Below are positions 20,581-30,984 of a DNA stretch of 64,000 nucleotides, one piece after another; the stretch's first letter is position 1, and every line of letters begins with the position of its first letter. The position numbers and the translations under genes were made by a program. The stretch lies in assembly GCF_001315105.1 (NCBI RefSeq), contig NZ_BAZR01000009.1, positions 109,250 through 173,249 of the forward strand. The letters run 5' to 3'. Origin of the DNA: Paenibacillus sp. JCM 10914 (lineage in GTDB: Bacteria > Bacillota > Bacilli > Paenibacillales > Paenibacillaceae). The notes below the pieces were generated by a model that did not search any database, had not been told where the DNA came from, and saw only the letters and a list, made by a program, of their open reading frames with translations.

Positions 20581-21516
20581 ATGATTTGGAGCAAGGGGAC
20601 GTTGGATGGATATGAGGTTTGGACAGGGCGTACGGCGGCTATGGAGATGGTCATGGTACCCGAACTCGGAAGCCGGGTCATCTCGCTTCGCAACCGCAGA
20701 ACGGGACGAGAGTGGCTCACGCAGCCTGGCGGTAAGTTGGAAAGAAGCGAATATGCAAGTTCCTTCGGGAATCGTGACGGCAGCGGCTGGGATGAGATGT
20801 TTCCTACGATTAATCCATGCCGCTATCCTGCATTTCCATGGGAGGGCGCGGAGCTCCCGGATCATGGCGAGGTGTGGTCCATCCCCTGGGAAGCTTACTG
20901 CGCGCAAGAGCAGCTTCACTGCAGTGTGCAGGGAATCCGAATTCCTTATCAACTGCGCAAAACCTACTCTTTCCCCCGCGAGGATTGTCTGCGGATCGAT
21001 TATGCTGTTCACAATCCGAGTCCGTTCCCGTTCTCATTCTTATGGGCGGCCCATCCACTGTTTCAGATTGAGGAGGGGATGGAGATTATCGTTCCAGAAG
21101 AGCTGAGGGAAATCATTGTATCGTATTCCGCCCAAGGCAGGTTGGGCGAGACCGGCGCTATCGGGAAATGGCCTAAGCCGTTGGAGGAGAGACCTGATAT
21201 CCGCTTAAATCGAACCGGCAATCCTTTGGAAGCATCCGCAGAGAAATTTTATTTTACAGGCGAGCTGCCAGACGGAAGGGCTTCAATCTATGATCCGGTC
21301 GCAAGGGAAGGACTCGGCGTGCTTTTTCCTAAAGAACAGGTGCCTTATTTATCGATATGGGCGAACTACGGCGGTTATCAGGGACAGTACCATCTGGCGA
21401 TTGAGCCTGCTACCGGGCTTCTCGACGATCTTTCGTATGCGATGGGACAAAGTGCGGTAGCTGAGGTACCAGCTGGCGGCACGTATACATGGCATTTAGA
21501 GATGTGCTGGATCTAA
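20581..21516 (+). CDS. Aldose 1-epimerase-fold protein
   Basis: 311 residues from ATG 20581, preceded by GGAGGAGG. The start MIWSKGTLDGYEVWTGRTAA and the sequence ELGSRVISLRNRRTGREWL fit the galactose-mutarotase superfamily, as does SGWDEMFPTINPCRYP and the histidine in WAAHPLFQI. Such enzymes interconvert the anomers of aldoses. Substrate is not certain from sequence. Located at the end of the galactoside region, so a role in converting released galactose is reasonable. Confidence 0.75.
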   Translation: MIWSKGTLDGYEVWTGRTAAMEMVMVPELGSRVISLRNRRTGREWLTQPGGKLERSEYASSFGNRDGSGWDEMFPTINPCRYPAFPWEGAELPDHGEVWSIPWEAYCAQEQLHCSVQGIRIPYQLRKTYSFPREDCLRIDYAVHNPSPFPFSFLWAAHPLFQIEEGMEIIVPEELREIIVSYSAQGRLGETGAIGKWPKPLEERPDIRLNRTGNPLEASAEKFYFTGELPDGRASIYDPVAREGLGVLFPKEQVPYLSIWANYGGYQGQYHLAIEPATGLLDDLSYAMGQSAVAEVPAGGTYTWHLEMCWI

Positions 21517-21616
21517 ATTTCACAGGATTCTTCTTCATGCTTTATGTCATTGCTGGTATAATCTTCGGAAAAGAGAAAATAGCGGTATCGCAGCTGAAGA
21601 AGGAGAGGGAACTGAA

Positions 21617-22405
21617 ATGAACACAACGATTGAACTTCATAACGTGACCTGGAAACGGGATCAGAAGACCGTTCTTACCGGTGTGGATTGGACTGTACGA
21701 CCAGGAGAGCATTGGGCGGTGCTGGGGCTGAACGGCTCCGGGAAGACGACCATCCTGAACATGATCAACGGATATATCTGGCCGACGAGTGGCAGCGTAT
21801 CGGTACTCGGCCACCCCTTCGGGACGGTGGATTTAAGAGAGCTGCGCAAATCGATAGGCTGGGTCAGTTCCTCTCTGCAGGAGAGAATTCGTCCAAGCGA
21901 ATCCACGCTTGATGTCGTAATTAGCGGTAAACATGCCTCCATCGGCTTGTATCAGAAGATTGATGAAGCTGATCGGGAACAAGCGGAACAGTTGATGAAG
22001 GACTTTAATTGCTTCCATTTGCTCGGTCGTACATACGAAACCTGTTCGCAAGGGGAGAAGCAGAAGCTGCTGATCGCTCGCGGCTTAATGGCTTCGCCGA
22101 AGTTGTTGATCTTGGACGAAGCCTGCAACGGGCTTGACTTTCTGTCGAGGGAAGCACTGCTGTCGAGTATCACCGCGCTTGCAGCGAAGCCGGATGCGCC
22201 GACGCTGTTGTTCGTCACCCACCATATCGAAGAAATCCTGCCGATTTTCTCTCATTCCTTGCTCATTCGCCGGGGAAGCGTATTCGGTCAAGGAAGTTCC
22301 AAGGAGATGCTGACAAGTAGCAACCTGACTTCCTTCTTCGAGACGCCGGTGGAGGTGAGCTGGCAGAACGAACGTGCCTGGATGTCGATTCCGGATTTGA
22401 AATAA
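21617..22405 (+). CDS. ylmA: ABC transporter ATP-binding protein, YlmA-like
   Basis: 262 residues, ATG 21617 after AAGGAGAGG. Complete nucleotide-binding domain: Walker A GLNGSGKTT, Q-loop around SSLQERI, signature SQGEKQKLL, Walker B LLILDEACNGLD and the H-loop VTHH. The sequence resembles B. subtilis YlmA and ModF-type ATPases throughout. No permease is next to it, so it is a soluble ATPase of unknown partner. Confidence 0.85.
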   Translation: MNTTIELHNVTWKRDQKTVLTGVDWTVRPGEHWAVLGLNGSGKTTILNMINGYIWPTSGSVSVLGHPFGTVDLRELRKSIGWVSSSLQERIRPSESTLDVVISGKHASIGLYQKIDEADREQAEQLMKDFNCFHLLGRTYETCSQGEKQKLLIARGLMASPKLLILDEACNGLDFLSREALLSSITALAAKPDAPTLLFVTHHIEEILPIFSHSLLIRRGSVFGQGSSKEMLTSSNLTSFFETPVEVSWQNERAWMSIPDLK

Positions 22406-22562
22406 AGGGGCTCAAGCTTGTTACGATACTCATCAGAAGAGCCGCCATCTCCAGACGGATCGGCGGTGGCCATTTCTATCCAGACCCGACAAACCTGAAC
22501 GGATTTTATCAGATCATTGAACGATCATTCTGTTACCTTTAAAGCGAAGGGAGGTTATTCCA

Positions 22563-23384
22563 ATGGATTTGCTTGAAAAAATGAATGCAGCAATAAGTTA
22601 TATTGAAAGCAATTTGGATGAAGAGATCGATTATGGTGAGATTGCAAAAATTGCATGCTTTTCTGAACATCACTTTAAACGAATGTTTTCGTTCATAGCG
22701 GGTATATCCTTGGCGGAATATGTTCGTAGAAGACGGCTGACCTTAGCTGCTTTTGATTTGAAGGAAAGTGACATGAGAGTGATTGATGTAGCTATAAAGT
22801 ATGGCTATAATTCACCGGATTCGTTCTCAAGAGCATTTCAAACTCTACACGAAGTAGCTCCTAGTTCAGTTAAACACTCTGACGTTACATTAAAAGCTTA
22901 TCCTCGGATGACCTTTCAAATCGCGATTAAAGGAGATGTAGAAATGAATTACAAGTTTGTTGAAAAAAAAGCTTTTACCGTCGTGGGGAAAAAGGAAACA
23001 GTTGCTGGTGGAGCCGAATTCAATCCGAAATTGTGGGTGCATCTCGACGAGATCGAAGAAAGTGTTAAGCCCTACGATAACACTTCGTTTCCCGGTACAT
23101 TACAGATTTCCTTGACAAAAGAGAACGGGGACATCGATTACTATGTGGCGACAGCGACTACGAAGCCATGTCCCAAAGTACTTGAGCAATTGGAGATCTC
23201 TGCTCAAACATGGGCGGTATTTCAAACCATGGGAGAAATGCCAGACGCATTATTGAAGACATGGGAGCGAGTATATACCGAATGGTTCCCTACCTCTGGT
23301 TATGAATTAGCTGAAGCTCCTGAATTTGTTAGAGGCGACGATACAAACACAGAAGTTTGGGTTCCTGTTAGGAAACAGAAGTAA
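22563..23384 (+). CDS. AraC-family regulator with GyrI-like effector-binding domain
   Basis: 273 residues from ATG 22563 (GGGAGG upstream). N-terminal AraC HTH pair (IDYGEIAKIACFSEHHFKRM, VIDVAIKYGYNSPDSFSRAF), then from about residue 115 a GyrI/BmrR-like ligand-binding domain (KFVEKKAFTVVGKKETVAGG, ending EVWVPVRKQK). Proteins of this plan bind bulky hydrophobic drugs or metabolites and activate efflux genes. A terminator hairpin follows directly. Confidence 0.9.
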   Translation: MDLLEKMNAAISYIESNLDEEIDYGEIAKIACFSEHHFKRMFSFIAGISLAEYVRRRRLTLAAFDLKESDMRVIDVAIKYGYNSPDSFSRAFQTLHEVAPSSVKHSDVTLKAYPRMTFQIAIKGDVEMNYKFVEKKAFTVVGKKETVAGGAEFNPKLWVHLDEIEESVKPYDNTSFPGTLQISLTKENGDIDYYVATATTKPCPKVLEQLEISAQTWAVFQTMGEMPDALLKTWERVYTEWFPTSGYELAEAPEFVRGDDTNTEVWVPVRKQK

Positions 23385-23393
23385 GTTAGAGTG

Positions 23394-23420
23394 GAGGGTC
23401 GTTGCGACCCTCTTTTCTTT
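23394..23420 (+). terminator. Terminator after the AraC/GyrI gene
   Basis: GAGGGTCG and CGACCCTC around TTG, followed by TTTTCTTTT. Confidence 0.85.
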
Positions 23421-23497
23421 TACATGGGAAAACTTTATGGCAACGTATTTCGGCAGTCGTGAGGGAGGTGTCCTATAAGATGAGAGGAGGAATTGGA

Positions 23498-24091
23498 ATG
23501 CCCATTATCGGACTCGTAAGACATGGTATAACGGATTGGAATGCACAGAACAGGGCGCAGGGTCGGACAGATATTCCGCTGAACGCGGAAGGGAGGCGAC
23601 AAGCTCATTGGTTAGCCCAAAGACTGATGAATGAACACTGGGATACTATCGTGACTAGCCCGTTGATTCGAGCCAGGGAGACGGCAGAGATTCTTGCCCG
23701 GGGAATACAGATGCAGAACATCATAAAGTGTACAAGTATCAGTGAAATGGACTGCGGGCTGATCGAAGGAACCACAGAGGATGAAAGATTGGCGAGATGG
23801 GGAGCAGACTGGAGGCAACAGGATTTAGGCATGGAGCATTTCGAGTTGATCGCTGCAAGGGGGACTCAGTTCCTCGAAGAAGTGTGGCGAAGCTATAGCG
23901 GACAACGTGTACTGGTTGTTAGCCATGGTGCAATAATCGGCTTGTCTCTGCAAAAGCTGTTACCTGAACGATTTGCTACGACCTACATAAATAATGCTTC
24001 ATTAACCCTGCTTACGAAAGTGAGCGGTACTTGGGACTGCACATTATACAACGACACTAATCACTTGACATATTCCGATCATGTACAATGA
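23498..24091 (+). CDS. Histidine phosphatase family protein
   Basis: About 197 residues. ATG 23498 is chosen because AGAGGAGG precedes it by seven bases; ATG 23480 in frame is also possible. The phosphohistidine motif LVRHGITDWN is at the start, ARETAEIL follows, and the second catalytic histidine is in VVSHGAIIGL. This is the phosphoglycerate-mutase-like (GpmB/CobC) family that removes phosphate from small molecules; substrate unknown. Confidence 0.9.
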   Translation: MPIIGLVRHGITDWNAQNRAQGRTDIPLNAEGRRQAHWLAQRLMNEHWDTIVTSPLIRARETAEILARGIQMQNIIKCTSISEMDCGLIEGTTEDERLARWGADWRQQDLGMEHFELIAARGTQFLEEVWRSYSGQRVLVVSHGAIIGLSLQKLLPERFATTYINNASLTLLTKVSGTWDCTLYNDTNHLTYSDHVQ

Positions 24092-24122
24092 AATCATACG
24101 AAGCCATATGGAACTTCCGCAC

Positions 24123-24164
24123 AGCTGCGAGCGTCTGCCCAACAGATCGATGCAGCTTTTTTCT
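24123..24164 (+). terminator. Probable terminator after the phosphatase
   Basis: AGCTGC at 24123-24128 pairs with GCAGCT at 24152-24157, followed by TTTTTC; the loop is long. Confidence 0.35.
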
Positions 24165-24298
24165 GTGTATTAATGGACCAATTAAAGTCGCGTCTATTAG
24201 TATGGGATGGTGATATGATAATGGAAGAGAAGGAGGCTGCATACGTTTAAGGTAATGGTTTGAATCATAGTCCCGTTGTAAACAAGGAGGATATGTTC

Positions 24299-25090
24299 AT
24301 GTCAAATAACACGCCAATTCAAGAAATATCGAAAGACTCGATGTTCATTCAAGTTTATCAAGATCGTGCTTCATTAGGTGAAGCAGCAGCATCTCAGGTG
24401 GCCGGGAGAATCAAAGAGCTGCTGAGCGGACAGGATCGTGTTCGCATGATTTTTGCCGCGGCACCTTCCCAGAATGAATTTCTGCGAGCATTGATCCGTG
24501 ATGAGGAGATTGACTGGCAGCGGATCGACGCTTTCCATATGGATGAATATATCGGCTTGCCGGAGGAGGCACCTCAGCGATTTGGATTGTTTCTGAAAAA
24601 TGGATTGTTTGACCACGTCCGTCCCGGAGCGGTCCATTACATGGACACAACAAACACAGCGGTAGCTGAATGCGAGCGGTACGCCGCCCTGCTGAATGAA
24701 GCTCCCGTCGACATCGTCTGCATGGGAATCGGAGAGAACGGCCATATTGCCTTTAATGATCCGCCAGTAGCCGATTTTACCGATCCATTAGCGATGAAGA
24801 TTGTTGAACTTGATGAAGCATGCCGCCAGCAACAAGTTAATGATGGTTGTTTCGAGACTTTGGATGATGTGCCCAGAGAAGCCCTGACGCTTACGATTCC
24901 AACGCTGTTATCAGGCCAGTATCTATACTGTATGGTGCCTGGACCTGCAAAATGTCAGGCTGTTACGGACACGATAATGGGTAATATTCATACAGAGTGT
25001 CCTGCATCCATCCTGCGCACACATGCTAATTGTACGTTGTATGTTGACGTGGAATCGTTCGATGAGAACGTTGTCAAGGTTAACGCTTGA
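24299..25090 (+). CDS. nagB: Glucosamine-6-phosphate deaminase family protein (NagB-like)
   Basis: 263 residues. AAGGAGG at 24284-24290 places the start at ATG 24299 (MSNNTPIQEISKD) rather than further upstream. Family motifs: FAAAPSQNEFLRAL, FHMDEYIGL, and MGIGENGHIAFNDP. It converts glucosamine-6-phosphate to fructose-6-phosphate and ammonia. There is no nagA or nagR beside it. It could instead be a close homologue with another sugar substrate, since the SPAS-type motif region differs in ASILRTHANC. Confidence 0.82.
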   Translation: MSNNTPIQEISKDSMFIQVYQDRASLGEAAASQVAGRIKELLSGQDRVRMIFAAAPSQNEFLRALIRDEEIDWQRIDAFHMDEYIGLPEEAPQRFGLFLKNGLFDHVRPGAVHYMDTTNTAVAECERYAALLNEAPVDIVCMGIGENGHIAFNDPPVADFTDPLAMKIVELDEACRQQQVNDGCFETLDDVPREALTLTIPTLLSGQYLYCMVPGPAKCQAVTDTIMGNIHTECPASILRTHANCTLYVDVESFDENVVKVNA

Positions 25091-25346
25091 TGCAGGATAA
25101 GGAAACCATCCAGGCGATTCCCGGTAGTCATCTGGAGGGTCCTTTCCTATCGCCATAAGACGGAGCAAGAGGAACTCATGCCTTGTACCTATTATTCGGC
25201 AGCCCTCAGATCACAGAATCCGCATTGACGGCCCAATATCCTATCGTTATAATTATAATACAGGTATCGTACAACTAACTAAAATAAACTTTGATTTCTG
25301 ATCAAAGTGACGAATTGGAGGGATGCAGTTTGGAGAATTGCTCATG

Positions 25347-25373
25347 AAAAAAAGCCCACCGTGGGGCTTTTTA
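25347..25373 (-). terminator. Terminator between nagB and the GntR fusion gene
   Basis: AAAAAGCCCAC pairs with GTGGGGCTTTTT (one bulge), working in both directions. It lies 32 bases beyond the stop of the minus-strand gene. The 25091-25346 stretch shows no gene. Confidence 0.65.
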
Positions 25374-25404
25374 AATCATGAAAACTACAAGCTATATTTG
25401 GGAC

Positions 25405-26790
25405 TTAGCGTTGATGGATTATATCCTGCAACCTTGATGCTAGCTGATCGGCTGATTCCAGTCCAACCCAGAAGAGTGCCATCTGCCTCTCCAACTCTTC
25501 GGTATCTTCCAGATCAGGGAGCATCTCATGCAAGAAGAGGCTGCTGTCCAGCGTACTTCCGCTGAGCCCAAGTGTCTGTACGTCTTCCTTGCTTAATAGA
25601 AATTCGTTCACGCTTGGCAGTACAGACAAGAATACGTTCGATTGTCCGATCTTCATTTGCGTGTTCTCGGATAGAGCGGTGGACAGGAACTGCATGGCAA
25701 GCTCATGATTTTCACTGTCCTGCGGAATCATGAACGCATTGGCAATCAATAAGGAAGACGGATCATCACCGAAAGGCATGGAGGCAATCAATGGATCGAA
25801 ACTGATTCCCCGTTGTTTCCAAGTCGATTGCTCGAAAGCGGTGGTTAATACCATTCCCGTCTTCTCCCGAATGAATACTTCCGTGTTGAGCCATGAGCTT
25901 CCCACCAGCGTGGCGATGCGTTCGCGGAACAACATATCATGAATGGCTGTTAAGGATTTCTGCAAGGATCCAGAATCATCGTCAACCTGGAAACGGATTC
26001 CGTTCCGCATGGCGATAGCGGGCCATCGGGTCATTGCGGATGACAAGGCGATTCCATATGTATCCATGATTCCATTTCCGTCTGTATCCCGGGTAAGCGC
26101 ATGCGCAGCCGTGTAGAACTCCTCCAAGGACCATCCACTGCGCGGTAGAGGAGCATCAAAGCGTCTGAACATCTCCGGATTGTATGCCAGGTATATTGGT
26201 GAGAACGACACCGGGGCTGCCAGCGCGTTATCTCCACCGAAGCCTTGCAGCAGTCTTGGGTAGACCACTGCAAGCGAATCTTTGATTACAGGCTCTAGTG
26301 GCAGGAACTCGCTGCTGTTCTCTGTTTGTAGTTCGTGATACTGCTTGTCACTGACGAACAGCAGATCGGGTTTGAATCCGAGCTCGCGGCTGGTTTCAAA
26401 CCAGTGATGGAACGATTGATTAGGAAGTGACATGATGCGAACATCCACATGGGGCATCCTGCGTTTGAATTCTTGTTCTATGATGGGAAGAGCGTAGTCG
26501 GCGAAATAGGAGGGTGAGGTTGCCAGAATCCGCAACGTGGTTGTCGGATTGATATCCGAAATGACCAAGTCCGGAGATACGATGGTTCCCTGCCCGACCC
26601 GTTTGACGATAAGCCCTTCTTCTTGTAGTTGATCTAATGCTTTGCGTACCGAGGTACGGCTTAACCCATAATGACGGCAAAGCTCATTCTCAGACAACAG
26701 AAATTGTCCTGGCTGGATATACCCGGTCATGATCTGATCACGGAGCGCCTTAGCTAATGTAATATAACGGAATTGTTGATCGCGTTTCAT
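25405..26790 (-). CDS. GntR DNA-binding domain fused to a sugar-binding-protein domain
   Basis: 462 residues from ATG 26790. Residues 1-75 are a GntR winged helix (DQIMTGYIQPGQFLLSENEL, YGLSRTSVRKALDQLQEEGL, VKRVGQGTIV). The rest, from about residue 90, is an extracellular solute-binding family 1 domain (FRRRMPHVDVRI-like start, DTDGNGIMDTYGIA, and LMIPQDSENHELAMQFL-like end) without a signal peptide, so it acts in the cytoplasm. It is likely a repressor or activator that senses a sugar with the binding-protein fold. It is divergent from the deacetylase operon at 26920 and is the probable regulator of it. Confidence 0.85.
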   Translation of the reverse strand: MKRDQQFRYITLAKALRDQIMTGYIQPGQFLLSENELCRHYGLSRTSVRKALDQLQEEGLIVKRVGQGTIVSPDLVISDINPTTTLRILATSPSYFADYALPIIEQEFKRRMPHVDVRIMSLPNQSFHHWFETSRELGFKPDLLFVSDKQYHELQTENSSEFLPLEPVIKDSLAVVYPRLLQGFGGDNALAAPVSFSPIYLAYNPEMFRRFDAPLPRSGWSLEEFYTAAHALTRDTDGNGIMDTYGIALSSAMTRWPAIAMRNGIRFQVDDDSGSLQKSLTAIHDMLFRERIATLVGSSWLNTEVFIREKTGMVLTTAFEQSTWKQRGISFDPLIASMPFGDDPSSLLIANAFMIPQDSENHELAMQFLSTALSENTQMKIGQSNVFLSVLPSVNEFLLSKEDVQTLGLSGSTLDSSLFLHEMLPDLEDTEELERQMALFWVGLESADQLASRLQDIIHQR

Positions 26791-26919
26791 TGAACCTACA
26801 CCCAATCTTATATATTAATCGGAGTACCGACTAGAATTAGCATATCGTTTTCTAAAAAACAATACAAGTATGATATTGGTATGCAATTTCGGCATGCCAC
26901 ACGGGAAGGATGAACGGCC

Positions 26920-28628
26920 TTGAAGATAGCACGTATTGGAATCTTGTGCGATAGGATGACCGCGGAACGACGTCAAGCTTACGGACAGAATTTATTTCAG
27001 AAGTATGTGGGCGAGATTTTGTCGCATGCAGGCATTCAGCATGACTGGCTTGAAGACAGTGGCACACTGGTTGATCGCGGCTACGATATCATCATTGCCG
27101 CCGTGACGGACGAGCGCGGGGAGCGTTCGCTGCTTGACTTCGTGCGGCAAGGCGGTAGGGTCATATCTTATGGTGGACTGCATTCGGCAGCCGAGGAGCT
27201 TGGATATGTAAGGTCCCAACGAATAGGTGAAGGATATGCCGAGTATGCCTTATCTCGTCCGGAGACAAGTGAGTCGGTACGGCTTCGCTTTCGAGAGCTT
27301 CGCCATGGTCATGTCATGACAAGTTAGTAACCGGTGTTGTACTGCAAGCATTAGGTTTTCTTTATACGGCTGGAGACACGACCTTGAGCGCAGGGACGCT
27401 ATTGCATCAGATTCCATATGGGCTCGGCAGAATCGACCGCTGGGCGGTCAATATTCCACGTGAAGTTGTCCTGCTCCAGCAAGGAATAGAGCCTGTGCTT
27501 GAAGATGGGATACCCGCGCTGGATGGAACGGGCAAAGTCAATGAAGGCATTCTGAAGGCCGATGATGCCATTGCGCTGGATTGGCATCACGACCGAGCAA
27601 GCACGGTCAGCGGGCAGAAGCATTTTGCCGTTCCCCATGCGGATTTGTGGCGCGAATGCTTGATATCTCATCTCGTATCGGTGGCTCTCGAATTCGGAAT
27701 GACGATTCCTTTCATCGGGTACTGGCCGGAGGGTGTTGACCATATGGCGATGATATCTTTTGACAGTGACCAGAATCAGGATGCGCATGCGGAAGCGACG
27801 CTTGAGTTGATGGACGAGGTTGGCGTGAAGTCTACGTGGTGCATGATCGAGCCGGGATACAGTGCACCTGTGTATGAGCGTGTGAAGGCAGCAGGCCATG
27901 AACTGGCTCTTCATTACAATGCGTTGGAGATCCAGGGGGGGCGCTGGGACTCGAAGGAGCTGGCGCGGCAGCATCAATGGTTCAGGGACGTTACCGCCAT
28001 ACCGAACGCGATATCCAACAAGAATCACTATACCCGCTTTGAAGGCTGGGGCGAGTTATTTGAATGGTGTGAACGTGAAGGGATTCAGGCGGACCAGACG
28101 AGAGGACCCAGCAAGCCAGGGAATGTCGGATTCCTATTCGGTACCTGCCATCCCTACTATCCGATGTCATGGTTTCAAGACGGTAACCGACTCTACGATG
28201 TATTAGAGATTGGGTTTCTGACACAGGACATGGATTTAGTCGGTTGGGCGGACAGCACCATTATCGAGCCCTTTCTTGATCAGGTTAAACGGGTAGACGG
28301 GGTTGCACATTTTCTGTTTCATCAGGTTCATATCCATCGCCAGGAGAAGGTACGGGATGCCATGCGCATGCTAGTACGTCAAGCCCGTCGGCGCGGATTT
28401 CAATTCTGGACTTGCGAGCAGATTAACGAATGGTGCAGAGCCAGGCGCATGACAGTTATCGATGGGGTGAATGAGCTTGGGGAGGTAGTTGTGCATCAGG
28501 CTCAGCCCGGAACCGTCGTATGGATACCGGTGAAGTCCGCTGAAGCAGCCGGCACAAGCGCTCAGATCAGATTCGGGCACCTGTGTCGCAAGCAGGTCGT
28601 TTCCGAACGTAAACCGTCGGCGGTATAG
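26920..28628 (+). CDS. Polysaccharide deacetylase (NodB-like) protein, frameshifted
   Basis: TTG 26920 behind GGAAGGATG. The first 130 residues (IARIGILCDRMTAERRQ) run to 27327. Adding a C near 27313 (GCCATGG to GCCCATGG) continues as PWSCHDKLVTGVVLQALG into the frame that ends at 28628; total about 570 residues. The NodB-like part has ISFDSDQNQDAHAEATLELM (metal-binding aspartate), ELALHYN (histidine pair) and FHQVHIHR. Other enzymes of this fold remove acetyl groups from amino sugars, but the unusual N-terminal domain and divergent motifs leave the substrate open. First gene of a four-gene operon. Confidence 0.7.
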
Positions 28629-28658
28629 GACGATAAAATATCAGAGGAGGCTTTACTT

Positions 28659-29909
28659 ATGAGTGAGTCCATAAAAAGCGTTGAGAAGCTGGCAATCCAA
28701 GGTGGACCGAAGACCAAAACAACGCCATTCGGAACTGGAAAAAGATTCGGAATGGAAGAGGTTAAGGAGCTAGTCGAAGCATTGGAGCAAAACACGCTGT
28801 TCTATCATAATGGCGACAAAGTGAAGACGTTCCTGTCTGATTTCAATAGCATATACGGTGTGGATTATAGTGTTGCTGCTTCATCGGGCACCGCTGCTAT
28901 TCATATCGCCCTTGGCGCAGCCGGGGTTACGGTTGGTGACGAGGTAATCACCAGTCCGATTACGGATCAAGGCACGCTTGTCGGAATTCTGTATCAGAAT
29001 GCGGTTCCCGTCTTTGCGGATCTGGACCCGCATACGTATAATTTGCTGCCGGAATCGGTGGAGGCGCGAATTACGCCGAGAACCAAAGCGATCCTCGTCG
29101 TGCATCTTGCTGGCAATCCGTGCGACATGGATGCCATCATGACCATTGCGCGCAAGCATAATCTGAAAGTGATCGAGGATTGCGCCCAGAGTTATCTGAC
29201 GGAGTTCAACGGTAAGTTGGCCGGCACGATCGGAGATTACGGCTGCTTCAGCACGAATGATTTCAAGCATATCTCGACGGGGGATGGCGGAATCGTTACT
29301 GTTAACTCCGGCGATGAAGAAGATTACCGCAGAGTGCACGCTTTTGCAGACAAGAACTATCAGCGCTTTGGGGGCGCCGTGAATCGAGGGCTTAGCTATC
29401 TTGCACCCAATTACCGAATGACCGAGCTTCAAGGTGCTGTAGGTATTGCACAACTCAAGAAGCTGCGGGGAATATGCGATCGTCGGCATGCGAACGGAGA
29501 GCGGATCAGAGAAGGAATAGCAGGTGTGCCTGGCGTTCATGCACACGACATTACGAGAGATAGCTGGAGTTCATATTGGTTCTATATGCTTCGCGTCGAT
29601 GAGAGCAAGTTGACCTGCACCCGTGACGAATTCTCGGCTGCGCTGGCAGCGGAAGGCATTCCGAATAGTGCGGGATATATTCCAACAACCGTATACATGA
29701 GCGAAATGTTCCAGAATAAGCAGGCCTATCTTGGCAGTCATTATCCATTTGAATTGTCTGATGCGGAATATGGGGAGGGACTGTGCCCGAATGCGGAAGA
29801 AATTCTGCGGACCGCCATTGTGCTCAGGCCCAATGAATTTTTTACCAGTGAAGATATCGAGAGCATGATTATAGCCATCCGCAAGGTAGCCTTGGCCTAT
29901 GCTCGATAG
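28659..29909 (+). CDS. DegT/DnrJ/EryC1/StrS family aminotransferase
   Basis: 416 residues, ATG 28659 after AGAGGAGG. A PLP-dependent sugar aminotransferase. Visible marks: SSGTAAIHIALGAAGV (phosphate cup), VIEDCAQSY (cofactor aspartate), and the internal-aldimine lysine in TNDFKHISTGDGG. It makes amino sugars from keto sugars, or the reverse in catabolism. Its stop is overlapped by the start of the next dehydrogenase gene (29899), indicating translational coupling. With the two Gfo/Idh/MocA enzymes this fits an oxidation-transamination pathway on a cyclitol or sugar. Confidence 0.92.
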   Translation: MSESIKSVEKLAIQGGPKTKTTPFGTGKRFGMEEVKELVEALEQNTLFYHNGDKVKTFLSDFNSIYGVDYSVAASSGTAAIHIALGAAGVTVGDEVITSPITDQGTLVGILYQNAVPVFADLDPHTYNLLPESVEARITPRTKAILVVHLAGNPCDMDAIMTIARKHNLKVIEDCAQSYLTEFNGKLAGTIGDYGCFSTNDFKHISTGDGGIVTVNSGDEEDYRRVHAFADKNYQRFGGAVNRGLSYLAPNYRMTELQGAVGIAQLKKLRGICDRRHANGERIREGIAGVPGVHAHDITRDSWSSYWFYMLRVDESKLTCTRDEFSAALAAEGIPNSAGYIPTTVYMSEMFQNKQAYLGSHYPFELSDAEYGEGLCPNAEEILRTAIVLRPNEFFTSEDIESMIIAIRKVALAYAR

Positions 29910-30971
29910 AATTCCGATTCCCAAGGTGGATGGCCCCGTTCGATTCGGCGTCATCGGCCTCGGGATGATTTCAGAATTTCATCTCAAAGCGATCAACCGG
30001 ATCGAGCAGGCGATTCTGCTTGGCGTAGCTAGCAGGCGAGAGGAACAGACCAAGAACATAGCGGCTGAACACGGCTGTTATGCAGCGACGGATTATCGTG
30101 AACTGCTGCGTATCAAGGAGTTGGATGTGGTCTGCGTTACGACGAGCAGCGGAAGTCACTATGAGATTGGCATGGAGGTTCTCCGCTCAGGTAAGCATCT
30201 AGTGGTCGAGAAGCCGCTTGCCATGACAGCCGAGCAAGCGAATGAACTGATCGCCACCGCCGCAGAGCGCCGTTTAATGCTCTCTGTGATCTCTCAGCGA
30301 AGGTTCGAGCCCCAGCATGGCATCATCAAGGATGTGCTGTCGCAGGGCAAGCTTGGTCGATTACTGATGGCCGAAGTGTCATGTCCCTATTATCGGAGCC
30401 AGGATTATTATGATTCGGCTGACTGGCGCGGCAGGATGGATCAGGATGGCGGTGCTTGATGAACCAAGGCATCCACTCCATCGACTTATTGCTCTGGATG
30501 ATTGCATCCCCAATTGTGAAGGCGTACGGCAAAGTGGCTACACAGACTCATCGCATGGAAGCGGAAGACATGGCATTAGCTACGATTCAGAGCGAGAGCG
30601 GCGTGTTGGGGCGGATTTTTGCTTCAACCAGCATTCAACCGGGATTCCCACCCAAGCTTGCGTTATATGGTGAACAAGGTACGATTGTAGTAGAGGGCTC
30701 GGATATTACGGTCTGGTGCGTACCAGGTACGGATCGCCCACCAAGTACTTCATCCGGTACTGGTGGTGGTGTGAGCGATCCTGGCCATATTTCATGGGAA
30801 CCGCATCTGCATCAGCTCACGGATATCGTTGAATCTCTTCGCCTTGGCAGAGCCCCGCTCGTAACCGGCGAGGATGGTTCAAGAGCTGTTGCGCTTATCG
30901 AGTGTATCTATCGTTCATCAGCTGCCGGACATGAGGTTGACGTTACTAGGATTGAAATAATCACAGAGTAG
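29899..30971 (+). CDS. Gfo/Idh/MocA-family oxidoreductase, frameshifted
   Basis: Starts at ATG 29899 inside the aminotransferase gene (11-base overlap). Rossmann motif FGVIGLGMISEFH and VEKPLAMT (conserved lysine and proline). The frame ends at 30459 after RMDQDGGA. One extra base before TTGATG gives GGALMNQGIHSIDLLLW, the expected family sequence, and continues to 30971. Complete length about 357 residues. NAD-dependent dehydrogenase of sugars or cyclitols. Part of the deacetylase/DegT operon. Confidence 0.88.
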
Positions 30972-30984
30972 AGGAGCCATTGAT

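Noticed and set aside
28881..29546. Minus-strand 221-residue frame
   Set aside because: Antisense to the DegT aminotransferase; no ribosome binding site or known motif.
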